DNA from: Rhododendron vialii
Lineage: Eukaryota > Streptophyta > Magnoliopsida > Ericales > Ericaceae
DNA length: 64,000 nucleotides
Assembly (NCBI RefSeq): GCF_030253575.1
Contig: NC_080561.1
Coordinates: 34,557,564-34,621,563 of the forward strand
Direction: 5' to 3'
Below, piece by piece: positions 1 through 9,616 of this stretch. How positions within the stretch are numbered: the first letter of the stretch is position 1; the number at the start of each line of letters is the position of its first letter. The translations under genes were made by a program, and so were the position numbers. The notes below the pieces were generated by a model that worked only from the letters and a program-made list of their open reading frames with translations, was not told where the DNA came from and did not search any database.

Positions 1-61
1 TCCGATGATAATCCATAACACCACTAGTATTCTATATGTACCACAATCACACGAGGGTAGA

Positions 62-1666
62 TCACAGAGTTGGAATGCTTTGCTCATTCCTGAAAAAGTT
101 ACCAGGATCGACCTTGGTCTTCACATGAACCAATCTCTTAAAGTTGATCCCATAGTATTTCAAACCCCAAATGCTTGCTTGTTCATAGCTTGTAGTGTTC
201 CCTTTGTTATTTACCCCCAAATCAAGATCTCTGTAGTTGAGATATGCAGATCTTGGATTCTTGGTAACATAAGGAGTCATGAAACTATAAAACCTTCGGA
301 TTGCTCTCATATTCCTGTTCAATGCACTTTTCCCCGCTTCAGTCCACTTGACTCTATAATGAATGCTGTATAAGGTCCCCGCTCTATGGGGAAAAGGCGT
401 TGCGGATTCTGAAATCTCACTTAACCTTCCACCACAAGGACTAAATTGCATCTCGATGTCCTCGGGATATGCCAGAACCATTCTCCATATGGATTCAAGC
501 CCGGCTTCAGAAATGGGCTCGGTCACATAATCCGATTTTCCCTTGAAATATGAACCAGAATATGTCACCAACGAAGTCCTGTTCAACAAAATATCAAGCG
601 GTTCTCCACTAACACCCGCAAAATAGAGTATCGAATCGATCCAACTCATTTCGATACAGTCTGATCTCACCAAACCCAACTCAGGAAACCATTGTTGCAT
701 CAATGGGAGGAGTGTGTCAGCTCCACCAAGGTACAAGGTAACGAATGAGGCTTGTACTGTTTCTTTTCCGTCTTGGCTAGAACTGGCTTTTCCAAGAAAG
801 AGCCTGAGAAGTAGCTTTTCATCAATTTTCTCGGAAACGTATTGCCACTTGTGTACAATCTTCGTGGCATTTTGTTCCAAGGTTTTGTTAACGGTGAAAA
901 CCGTGACGATTTTGGGAACTTGTACAAGTTTAATGTGCCATGCGATAATAACACCAAAACTAGCACCTCCACCTCCTCCAATGGCCCAAAATAGGTCTTC
1001 CCCCATCGACTGCCGATCCAGAATTCTTCCATTTACATCGATTAATCGAGCATCAATGATGTTATCGACAGCGATCCCATAATTACGGGACATCATCCCA
1101 TATCCTCCCCCACTAAAGTGTCCACCAACACCTACTGTAGGGCAAACACCGGCCGAAAAGCCAAGAGTTGGACTTTTCTTAGCTATGGTGTAATAAAGCT
1201 GACCAATCGTGGCCCCAGCTTGAACCCATGCGGTTCTATTTTCGACATCAATATTGATTGATTGAAAATTTACTAGGTCAACCATAACGAATGGGGCCTG
1301 GTAAGAGATGTAAGAGAGACCCTCGTAGTCATGGCCACCACTCCGAACCCGGATTTGCATGCCATGCTTTTTAGAGCAGTAAATGGCTGCTTGGATATGG
1401 GATTCCACCAATGGTGTAATGATGACGAGAGGTTTGGGGATTGGGGCAGGTGGTAAGAATCGCTCCATTCGTATTTCGGATTCCAAAATGGATCGGTATG
1501 ATGAGTTGTAAGGAGTGTAAATAACTTTGGAGATTGAGTTGGAATTAGGAAAATGAAGGTAAAGGCATTGAAGAAAATCCTCGTGAGTATAAGCTGAAGT
1601 TGCCCATGAAATCAAGGAAAGAAGAGAAATTATAAGTGAAAGCAATGAAGCATTTGGAGTCTTCAT
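62..1666 (-). CDS. Berberine bridge enzyme-like (FAD-linked) oxidase, secreted
   Basis: This is an intact single-exon gene of 534 residues, the usual length for plant BBE-like proteins. A hydrophobic signal peptide (about residues 1-26) predicts entry into the secretory pathway. The FAD-binding PCMH domain follows. His112 in RSGGHDYEG and Cys175 in GVCPTVGVGGH match the two residues that hold FAD covalently in this family. Cys34 and Cys97 match the conserved disulfide. The C-terminal BBE domain includes YLNYRDLDLGVN and ends in DPGNFFRNEQSIP. The residue three after the FAD cysteine is Val178. In characterised plant members Leu here limits reaction with oxygen and Val permits it, so an oxidase rather than a dehydrogenase is inferred. 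The substrate (alkaloid, monolignol, oligosaccharide or cannabinoid-like) cannot be told. The chosen ATG directly precedes the signal peptide and lies about 42 bp below a TATA box. Confidence 0.95.
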   Translation of the reverse strand: MKTPNASLLSLIISLLSLISWATSAYTHEDFLQCLYLHFPNSNSISKVIYTPYNSSYRSILESEIRMERFLPPAPIPKPLVIITPLVESHIQAAIYCSKKHGMQIRVRSGGHDYEGLSYISYQAPFVMVDLVNFQSINIDVENRTAWVQAGATIGQLYYTIAKKSPTLGFSAGVCPTVGVGGHFSGGGYGMMSRNYGIAVDNIIDARLIDVNGRILDRQSMGEDLFWAIGGGGGASFGVIIAWHIKLVQVPKIVTVFTVNKTLEQNATKIVHKWQYVSEKIDEKLLLRLFLGKASSSQDGKETVQASFVTLYLGGADTLLPLMQQWFPELGLVRSDCIEMSWIDSILYFAGVSGEPLDILLNRTSLVTYSGSYFKGKSDYVTEPISEAGLESIWRMVLAYPEDIEMQFSPCGGRLSEISESATPFPHRAGTLYSIHYRVKWTEAGKSALNRNMRAIRRFYSFMTPYVTKNPRSAYLNYRDLDLGVNNKGNTTSYEQASIWGLKYYGINFKRLVHVKTKVDPGNFFRNEQSIPTL

Positions 1667-1708
1667 TTTTGGATTGGATGATGATACAATGTGTTATAAA
1701 AGGCCGGT

Positions 1709-1716
1709 TATTTATA
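1709..1716 (-). promoter_or_regulatory. TATA box of the BBE-like gene
   Basis: The minus strand reads CTATAAATAA here, about 42 bp upstream of the BBE-like start codon. That implies a very short 5' leader, which is normal for plant genes of this type. Confidence 0.6.
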
Positions 1717-1740
1717 GTGCTAATGTCAGGTTCCTTGAGA

Positions 1741-1779
1741 GGTACGAAATGTGACTTTTAGGTACGAAATGTGACTTTT
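1741..1779. repeat. 20-bp tandem duplication upstream of the BBE-like gene
   Basis: The unit GGTACGAAATGTGACTTTTA occurs twice in a row; the second copy lacks the last base. It lies 25-70 bp upstream of the TATA box, so it could double a promoter element. Confidence 0.85.
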
Positions 1780-2412
1780 CCAAGCTTCTACGTTCCTGTC
1801 TATCAACAATTAAGAACTTCATATAGAGAAATTTCAAACAAAGAAAATGAAGCATCTTTCCTTTAACAGGTTACAATTGAAAATAGGCCTAATATACGAC
1901 TGCAATTGCTGCTACTAGTAATTGTTAATTATTTGGATTATCTCCAGTTCTAAGATGATGTAAATTGATGATCAACATCGTGGTACATGGGCCTCTCCAG
2001 GAACAGAGCCAGGATTTTAACCTAGCTGTGGCAAAATGTATACTAAAATAATAAAAAAATAAATTACAATATCAATGTATACTTGCCCCTGGCTCCATCC
2101 TTAGGCCTATCAGGTCCCACGCCGATTGATGCTCTAATTCTTGAATTATAAGCTCCTGTGAGTTTATATCCTTCACGAATACAGAAATCATATTATTAAC
2201 CTTATTTGTGATCGATGGTAATCGATTTTGGCACACCAATTTTGGATAATCACACTTCAATATTTGTATTTTAAGTGTTCAAAATACACATAAAATGAGC
2301 ACTAAAAGATAGATATTAGAATGTGGTAGTAATATTCAGAGTACCAAAATCATTTTCCTTTGTGATCTGTACAACATATTTTCAAGCATGAAGTTGTTCG
2401 ATAACTACAAAA
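1780..2412. other. Intergenic; possible small hAT-like relic
   Basis: No gene is visible. From about 1993 to 2105 there is a short AT-rich segment with inverted ends built around GAGCCAGG and CCTGGCTC. It could be a hAT-type MITE relic, but no clear target duplication was found. Confidence 0.3.
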
Positions 2413-2792
2413 TGTGAAAGCTTTATATCCTTTTTAAAATTAATTGGCAATAAGTGGAGAATTCCAAAATATTATTAGCTCTCATTTCATAACCAAGCAA
2501 TGTGAAACAAATCACTCTAACACCCTCCTCATGTGCAGCCGCATTAATGTCTATTACGTGTGGCTATTTTTTGGATTCTATCATTGTGTAGCTTTTCTAG
2601 GTCAGTCATCATGGAGTGTGGGCTAGATTTAATTTTTGTTATAAAATTTGGGATGGAATGAGCCCAATCTGATACCATGTGAAACTTTATATTCATCTCA
2701 AATCAATATCAACAATGAATGCTGAGGTCTCAAATGTTATTAAGTGATCTCACATTCCATACACAAACAATGTGAGACAAACTACTCTAACA
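2413..2792 (-). mobile_element. TRIM (miniature LTR retrotransposon), looks whole
   Basis: This is a 380-bp element on the minus strand. The LTRs lie at 2678-2792 (5', 115 bp) and 2413-2522 (3', 110 bp), each with TG..CA ends. The primer-binding site TGGTATCAGATT directly follows the 5' LTR (minus strand, 2666-2677) and matches the initiator-tRNA type. A purine-rich tract lies just before the 3' LTR (2523-2535). A perfect 5-bp target duplication, CAAAA, flanks it (2408-2412 and 2793-2797). It has no coding capacity, as is normal for TRIMs. Confidence 0.88.
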
Positions 2793-3111
2793 CAAAATAT
2801 TCAATTTTTTTTCTTGCAGGTAAAATGTGGCTGTTTAAAAGTAGCTAGAGTTTTATGGGCATGATAATCAAACATTTCTTGTAAGTCAATTATGATGGTT
2901 ATTGATATGAAATAAAACACATTAAGAATAATTCATAGTATCTACTTAATTTTTTTTTCTATTCGAATTTGTTTTTGGATTGCAGAAGGATGGATCATTT
3001 ATAATAGTTCTCAAAAAGAAAAGAGAACACTCATGGACTTTCCTCTGCCCGATTTCCAGAAGTCTTATAGGTATTGGTTATGATGATGAGGAGGAGGAAG
3101 TGATTAGGAGG
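2793..3111. other. Unrecognised spacer between two TRIMs
   Basis: This is AT-rich DNA. The stretch 2985-3105 can be read as a short protein-like segment ending in a run of acidic codons, but no family could be recognised. Confidence 0.3.
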
Positions 3112-3530
3112 ATTGCTCATCTAAATCATCCAAATTTGGTTAATATATTCTAGAGGTTACTCTATCTATTACCAATTAATTTTAGGTTGGAACCCTCCAA
3201 GGAATCTAACATGGTATCAGAGCTACTTCTTGGATGGCCTCACCTCGCGTGGTCAAGTCCTCGTCGCCTGAGTCAATTGTCTCACCTCATTAATTCATAT
3301 ATACCTCTATGTGCATCCGGACTGCATGTGAGAGGTCGCCCGAGTCAAATCATCTGGTTTTCTCAATTCGTGCCTCCACATGCATATGGACTACACGTGA
3401 GGGCCGGGGGAGTGTTAAACTTTATCCCACATTGCTCATCTAAGCCACCCAAATTTGGTTAATATATTCTAAAGGTTACTCAAACTATTGCGAATTGGTT
3501 TTAGGTTGGAATTTTACAAGAAATCTAACA
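3112..3530 (+). mobile_element. Second TRIM element, 5' LTR incomplete
   Basis: The 3' LTR is 3413-3530 (118 bp, TG..CA). Related sequence ends at 3211 and is followed at once by the primer-binding site TGGTATCAGAGC. A purine tract (GAGGGCCGGGGGAG) precedes the 3' LTR. The internal part is only about 200 bp. The 5' LTR looks shorter than the 3' LTR and no target duplication was found, so the element is broken at that end. It is a different family from the one at 2413-2792. Confidence 0.8.
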
Positions 3531-3599
3531 ACTCAAATGGAGGAAACTGATGAGGAGCATTATAGAGCCATGTTGGCTTCGGATTAATGTTTATGGTTA

Positions 3600-3905
3600 A
3601 TTTGAGGAGTTGTTTAGGGAGATGTCTCTTCGATCGGGTGTTGTTTTGGGTCTTAGGTGTTGCGTGTGTTTGAGTTTTAGGTGTCTCTTTGAGAGTGGTG
3701 TTGTTTTGTCATTGTTGGCTTCTTGCCAACTTTGGATTATTATTCTCTCCCTCTGGATCCTTGAGACATATGATTGTGGAGTGATGTCGCCTCTTTGTGA
3801 GGTATCTTTTCTCCGGCTTGATGCCTTGTGCTTATGGTCATTTTAATCTTTGTAATTTATTTTCAAAGATTAATAAAATCCTATTTGACCGTTCAAAAAA
3901 AGTAA
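3600..3905 (+). mobile_element. LINE 3'-end-like sequence with A-tail
   Basis: This is GT-rich, non-coding DNA ending in AATAAAATCC and an A-run near 3895. It resembles the 3' UTR of plant L1 elements and the LINE-like tails near 43.8 and 44.4 kb. The flanking duplication was not found, so the boundaries are approximate. Confidence 0.45.
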
Positions 3906-3943
3906 AGAAAATCATAAAACAAGCTGAAACAATCGCTATGTCT

Positions 3944-3988
3944 ATGAGCTGAAGTTGCCCATGTAATCAGGGGAGGAAAAAATTCTCT
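3944..3988 (-). pseudogene. Relic of a second BBE-like gene (signal-peptide region)
   Basis: About 40 bp here closely matches 1586-1630 of the intact BBE-like gene, in the same orientation, covering the codons for the end of the signal peptide (LISWATSAY). The similarity fades on both sides. The simplest reading is a remnant of a tandem BBE duplicate; a small captured fragment is the alternative. Confidence 0.6.
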
Positions 3989-4348
3989 CTCGATTTGTAT
4001 GGGGTTGGAAAACTTTTCTGAAAAATACTTCCAGTGAAATTTTCTTTCAGAATTAACTTATTACTGCATAGTATTTTCTTTTGGTCATTCTCATGCATGG
4101 AAAACTGCTAACATGTTAAAAGGACCAAAAGTTGGCAAATACAAATCACCAAAATACAGTTATATGTCCCAAAATGTCCTTATATATTATAAAATAACTA
4201 ACATAGCCATTCATTTACAAATTAAATGGCCAAAAATTCTACTATAGTAGAATCTTCGTTTTTGTATGCGATATATGATTATATATATAGCAGGATCCCG
4301 ATCGCTTCTTTAAAGACGTTTTGAGGTTTCTTGTAAGGTATGAGATTT

Positions 4349-4591
4349 AGATCCCGTTCCAGAACGCGAAAAAATTCCTTATTTTTTAAGAAGGCAATTT
4401 CAAGCTCAAATATTATGGACTTATTGAAATCTAAAAATATATAATATGGATCTTGTTTGAAAGAACTTATCGGGATCTTTTATACGATGCAAAAAAAAAT
4501 TGAAAATATATTTTTCATTTACATTATTTTTGAGTTTGAAAATGTGAAATAAGCTGCTTATTTTTTAAGAAGATTTCTGGAACGGAGCCTA
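4349..4591. mobile_element. MITE, same family as 55797-56045
   Basis: Inverted ends read GATCCCGTTCCAGAA and AGGCTCCGTTCCAGAA on opposite strands. The interior shares long stretches with 55797-56045 (CTTATTTTTTAAGAAGG, CATTTACATTATTTTTGA). It is non-coding. Confidence 0.6.
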
Positions 4592-4906
4592 GACTTCTCC
4601 AGCTTCTTGATTTATGCCTATTTGCAAGAAACTTAGAGAGAGAAAGTTCAAAAGAACATATATATATATGCACAACTTTACTTGCCAGACAATGAATACT
4701 TGACAAAATTGGCCTAGTATTCATGCTAGCTAGCTTCCTTATACAATTCCTATTATTCTAGTTATCAAGATTACTTCAACAAGGATCACACGAAATTGAA
4801 TTAGAAACCTTTGATGAAAAGCAACTCTTAACTTATCATATAAAGTACAGTGCCTAGTCTAGTATAGATAAAATAATAGGGAAATGTGAGAAATCCTCCT
4901 AATCAC

Positions 4907-5168
4907 TATTATTCTATCCATATCCCGCCTCAATATTCTCCCAAACTTGGTTAGAATTGTTGAGGATTGCTCAACAATTCCTATTATTCTATCTATATCC
5001 CGCCTCAATATTCTCCCAAACTTAGTTAGAATTGTTGAGGATTGCTCAACAATTCCTATTATTCTATCTATATCCCGCCTCAATATTCTCCCAAACTTGA
5101 TTAGAATTGTTGAGGATTGCTCAACAATTCCTATTATTCTATCTATATCCCGCCTCAATATTCTCCCA
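4907..5168. repeat. 75-bp tandem array, about 3.5 units, each with a hairpin
   Basis: Exact 75-bp spacing is seen between unit starts at 4907, 4982, 5057 and 5132. Each full unit holds the inverted repeat ATTGTTGAG-GATTG-CTCAACAAT, a 9-bp stem with a 5-nt loop. Because 75 is a multiple of three, frames stay open on both strands; this reflects the repeat, not a gene. A degenerate unit start occurs at about 4743-4760. Confidence 0.95.
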
Positions 5169-5285
5169 ATGAAATCCTGCATGCCCTTTGAAATTTGGAG
5201 CACTTAGAAGAATATGAAATAAACACGACAAGAAAACTTGCATACAACCATACACGTCCTAACGTTGTACTTTTAGTTATTGTTA

Positions 5286-5430
<145 letters not shown>

Positions 5431-5803
5431 AGTCATTTTCAAATAAGAAGGTCCTTATTTTAGTTAAAATAAGGACCTCTTCATTCCTCCCATTTTTCGT
5501 TCGAATTTCGATGATCCGAGCCACTCAATGTGTTCAGAACGTAATTTTAAGAGTACTCGTGAGGAATCAGCAAAAAAATTGACTGGGAAGGGCTTCATCC
5601 GAGCAGTTTTTATTTGAACTGTTCGATAAAAAACAAACAAAAACTGCTCGGATGAAGCCTTTCCGGTCTTTTTTTTTTGCTGATTTCTCGCGAGTACCCT
5701 TAAAATCACGTTCTGAACACATTAAGCGTCTTGGATCATCGAAATTCTATCGGGAAAGGGAGGTCCTTATTTTATTAAGTTAAGGTGGTCCTTAAGAGAA
5801 TGG

Positions 5804-5807
<4 letters not shown>
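5431..5807. mobile_element. Foldback MITE
   Basis: Two arms of roughly 150 bp are inverted copies of each other around a centre near 5625. Shared blocks include AAATAAGGACCTC, AATGTGTTCAGAACGT and GGCTTCATCCGAGCAG. AGTC-like ends sit against the GA run on the left and a TA run on the right. No coding sequence. Confidence 0.8.
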
Positions 5808-5840
<33 letters not shown>

Positions 5841-6200
5841 CTTATTATGATGGCTCCTTGTCGTAATGTCATTGTGCTTTCGATCCTTTTAATCATTGAA
5901 TGTTCCTTCAAAAATTAATTATTTAAAAAATTACTGTTCAAAAAAAATGTAATATTTTCGACATTTGTGACTTCAATCGACCTCGTATTGGAAAATCAAA
6001 ATGTTTAGCCTAATGCAGATCAGTCTATCATCGTGGAATATGTTTAAACTTTTATCGGTACGTACGTACTCTTTCCAATATATGTAGCATCTATAAGTTT
6101 TTAGATCAACGGGCTTTGCTGATTACTATGAAAAAGGGACATTTCTGTCATACGATCTCTTGATCATGGAAGTTTATTACACTTCGAAAGTCACTCCTTT
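5808..6200. other. Intergenic, nothing recognised
   Basis: A TA microsatellite (to about 5836) is followed by low-complexity AT-rich DNA. No gene or element boundary could be supported. Confidence 0.5.
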
Positions 6201-6222
6201 AGATTGTCTCCACATTGCGGTT

Positions 6223-6375
6223 AGCTTTAGGGTTTGGCTGTATCTTTGTATCTTTATATTTGGGTAGAAATCTGTTACTGCTATATGGCTTGATTTGTAT
6301 TTCGATGAAAATCTGTAAATATCGTATAACTTTTATAAATATAAATGGGTATACTTCTTCCGTTGAAAAAAAAAG
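6223..6375 (+). mobile_element. Short A-tailed retro-insertion (LINE 3' end)
   Basis: A 153-bp segment ends in an A-run. It is flanked by a 22-bp duplication at 6201-6222 and 6376-6397 with one mismatch. A-tail plus long target duplication is the signature of L1-type retroposition, here strongly 5'-truncated. Confidence 0.8.
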
Positions 6376-6397
6376 AGATTGTCTCGACATTGCGGTT

Positions 6398-6990
6398 CAA
6401 ACCTTGTAACTTTTCTTTTGTGTTTTCTTAATCTCTTGTTATGCATTCAATGTTGATGTTTAAAAAAAATGTTTCCTTTGCTCATATTTGTTTAAGTTGA
6501 ACCAATTGTGGTATAACCACTTAACTGTGAAAGAAAATCGTTTAAATATGGTATGACATTGTTAGATAGTTTTCATTGCTTACTGAGACGATGGGGTTTG
6601 AGGTGACACATAATTCTTTTATATCATCTCCAGAAACTTGAAGGAATAGGTTTGTGAAAGTTTTCCAGGCATCTATGGCAGATGACACTTAACCCTTCTT
6701 TTATATAGATCATCTCTTTTTATTTGTATGTCTTATGGTCTTGAAAAGGAGTTCATTGTTGGTGTTTCATAAACGGGTATTAGAAATTGTAGTTGTCAAA
6801 TCCGTGCATTTGTGTGCTTCTAACTTAGAGGAACGTCAAGTCAAGAAACAACTTAAGAGGAACATCGAAGTTCTCTTTTCTTTGGGGAGTGAGAGGAGTA
6901 AAATCTTTCCTTCATTGGCGAGGTCCATTGCTTCAACTTTTTTTAATTGCCATGAGGAGATTTGACGGTTGACTTTTAACAGTTGGACTT
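6398..6990 (+). pseudogene. Orphan 3' flank of an F-box gene
   Basis: This stretch aligns block by block with the 3' flank of F-box gene 1 (16,600-17,215). Shared landmarks include TTTGCTCATATTT, GGCAGATGACACTT and GTGAGAGGA. No F-box coding sequence precedes it. It is the downstream part of a lost or never-copied F-box gene, in plus orientation. Confidence 0.75.
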
Positions 6991-7585
6991 AGCGCTCATC
7001 AATTATTTTCCTGATTAGTTAAGGCTGAAGCATATTTCTTGGTTGGACCCTAAAATGGACCCAACCAAGAAGCAAAAACTCGACAAGCGCTGACAGACCT
7101 GGCATGTATAGTTTGCACTTAATCTGTGTGGTTTAGTAGTTTTCACCTCACTTAGAGTAATTGGGAAGTACGAGTTTTGCAAGCCATTGATGATGATGAG
7201 TTTGTGAGCTTTAATCGCTCAAACCTGAATTCATGGCTCGAATTGGGATTGTGGGCGTGTTTTGGGTGGATTGCAGAAATCTCTCCCAACAGGAGTTAGG
7301 CACTTGTTGGGCATAGATTAGTGCCACATTCTGTTTTTTGGAGCTCAGGTATGAGTAACGGCATAACGCTGCTAAGTGCTAACGCACGAGTTAGGCCCCA
7401 GTCTTTTGCTGCACAATCCACAAAGTCCAAACGACTATATCTCCATCATCTGCACTCAGATTAAGGCGAGTTTTATGTATCAATTGAAGCCCCGAAAGTT
7501 CAATTTTCCATGGGATTGGTGGTGGCCGGATCACCTAATTCTATGTGGAGAAAAGATTATGGATGTAATGCCACAGATTAGTCTT

Positions 7586-7886
7586 AGGTCCTGTTCAGTT
7601 GCACGGAAATGATGGGAAAGGACGGAAAAATCAACTTTGCTATAATTTTCTGTGTGTTCAGTTACTAGGAAAGTGTTAGGACCCACAACTTTAACTTTCC
7701 CACTGAAAATCACTTTCTTGCAAAATAGGTCTTGCCAAAAAGAAGAAATTCTTATTTTCCTACAATATTTCTTGTCAACAAACCACACACAGGAAAATAA
7801 ATTTCATTTTCCTTTATCCCCCCTCGCTTCACTTTTTCTGTGAACTAATTTCTGACATAACATTCTTGACAACTGAACGGAGCCCC
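7586..7886. mobile_element. MITE with GTTCAGTTG inverted ends
   Basis: The left end AGGTCCTGTTCAGTTG pairs with the right end CAACTGAACGGAGCCCC. The element is about 300 bp and non-coding. The target duplication is unclear, so the superfamily is left open. Confidence 0.6.
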
Positions 7887-8361
7887 AGGGTTCCATCTGG
7901 ATTTCTAGGTTTAGTTGAATTTTGAGTCTTTGACTTCATCACTCATTTGGGACCTCCACCTTTGACCTTGGACCATCCCTTTAGAGTAGTAACCTGGGTG
8001 AGATCAGTTAACTTTGTTGTTCGCCTACTTATTCCAAATTGCATGTTTCTTAGTTGATTATGTAGGATTATGTGATTGAGCTCCGAATTGAGGAGAGTAT
8101 TGCATACCTCATTTATATTGCCTGATTGATCCATTTTAAGTTCCTTACTTCGCGAAAGTATAATTTTCAGCAAATTCTATGGGTGCCAAACTTGTGATAG
8201 TAGATTAAGAATCTATTAGAGGCACTATGGATTAGTTCTTGACTTCTCCAGGAGGACAATAAGCATGCTAGCATTTACGTTTGTGCTGTCCTGTTGTCAA
8301 CCTAGTCGTATGTTGTGTTACCTTTCGTTGGTCGTGCACCATTACATAGAATTGTTCTTTA

Positions 8362-9070
8362 CTAATGTTCTTAAAATCGTTACGCACTAGTTAGGCGGTA
8401 GAGGGGCGCCTAGTGCCTAGACCGACTAGCCACCGGCTATCCGGCGCCTAAAGATTAGTCGGGTTTATTACTGTTATTTATCAATATGCGTTTATATTTC
8501 CCCTCTCCCCCAATGTTTTGATTGAAAAAGATATCTCATAGGTTGTGTCCCTCCATTCCTTCGCTAAGCCGTAATCAATTAAAGTAACAACTAAAAAGTA
8601 AGTAGTAACAATAACTAGTCAGGTACTAGTCGCCGAAGCTGCCATCTATTGCTGGAGGTTCCGATTTGGGATTGGCATTGTCAGGAGCAGAGGTTTGGAT
8701 TTGCCGTTTGCTCCCTCCTAGGGTTTCATGTTCGATTCTCCTTGCTAGAAACTCTTGGGGCCACCTCACCCCACACGTGTGAAATGGCTCTGTGAGAGGC
8801 TAGGGATTAGTCCGAGGTGCGCGCAAGTTGGCTCGAGACACCTAACATTACCCAAGAAAAAAAACCCTGTATTTTTTTTACTATTGCACATTTAACCTGC
8901 AAAATTCCCTAAAAAAACTAGAAAATATACAATCGGTGATTTATGGACTCCTAGCTGATTAGTGACAAACTAAATGTTGACTAATGTAAAATCTCCTAAT
9001 TACCGCCTAGACCCTAAAATCTAGCCACCTAGATGGCTGCATAACTGGATTTGCGGACTTTTACAACACG
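8362..9070. mobile_element. hAT-type non-autonomous element
   Basis: The homologous segment near 40.4 kb lacks this block, which gives an empty site. The flanks GTTCTTTA (8354-8361) and GTTCTCTA (9071-9078) form an 8-bp target duplication with one mismatch, as hAT elements make. Sub-terminal CGCCTAG-type motifs are present. A SINE is nested inside. Confidence 0.7.
8670..8872 (+). mobile_element. tRNA-derived SINE (Au-like tail)
   Basis: A box-B-like motif, TCATGTTCGATTCTCC, is followed by a conserved tail, GATTAGTCCGAGGTGCGC, typical of plant Au-type SINEs, and an A-run. Box A is degenerate. It lies within the hAT element at 8362-9070. Confidence 0.65.
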
Positions 9071-9616
9071 GTTCTCTATTGAATTGCTTATTGAGAAGCT
9101 TATAGATCGTTTGGTTTATAAACACCTTGCTACATGAATAGTTTACTTATCCACGAGACATTGTTACTTGTATTTGCAATATCGTATATGAGCGTCAACT
9201 TATGTTTTTGCTTTACATGTTTTCAGGAACTGAGAACGAGGAGATGTGATATCCAGAATCGAGTAAGCTTATATTGTAATCCTAGTGGTGTGAAGACTTG
9301 TATTTGCTTTATGTAAAAAAAATTGACATGTAATTAGAGCTAGTACTATTTTATTTGTTTTTGAAATGTTACTGTCCTGTTGACATAACCTAGTACTTGC
9401 AAAACTCTGGACGGTACCTAGTACCTACAACCTGGGATGGCTATTTTGGGAACTTAGCATAACTTTGGCTTATCCACTTGATAACCAATGGTTAATTTAC
9501 TTAGCTTCTGCTTGAGCTTATCCCGTTGTTATTGCATTGCTATTGGCAAGTGTACTTTTAGGCCTGAGGTGGCAGTGTTGTCCTTGGACCGACCTCAAGG
9601 GATGGATCAGGGGCGT

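Larger units (their letters stand above)
6991..9616 (+). other. Duplicon, inverted partner of 40.0-41.7 kb
   Basis: Reverse-complemented sequence from 40.0-41.7 kb matches large parts of this stretch, for example 8230-8360 and 9079-9616. The 7.2-7.4 kb part also matches the reverse complement of 21.3-21.6 kb. No gene was recognised in it. Transposons inside it are listed separately. Confidence 0.75.

Noticed and set aside
714-1082. Plus-strand frame of 122 codons
   Set aside because: Antisense shadow of the BBE-like gene.
4907-5168. Possible CRISPR-like array
   Set aside because: Units are directly adjacent with no variable spacers, and the genome is that of a plant.
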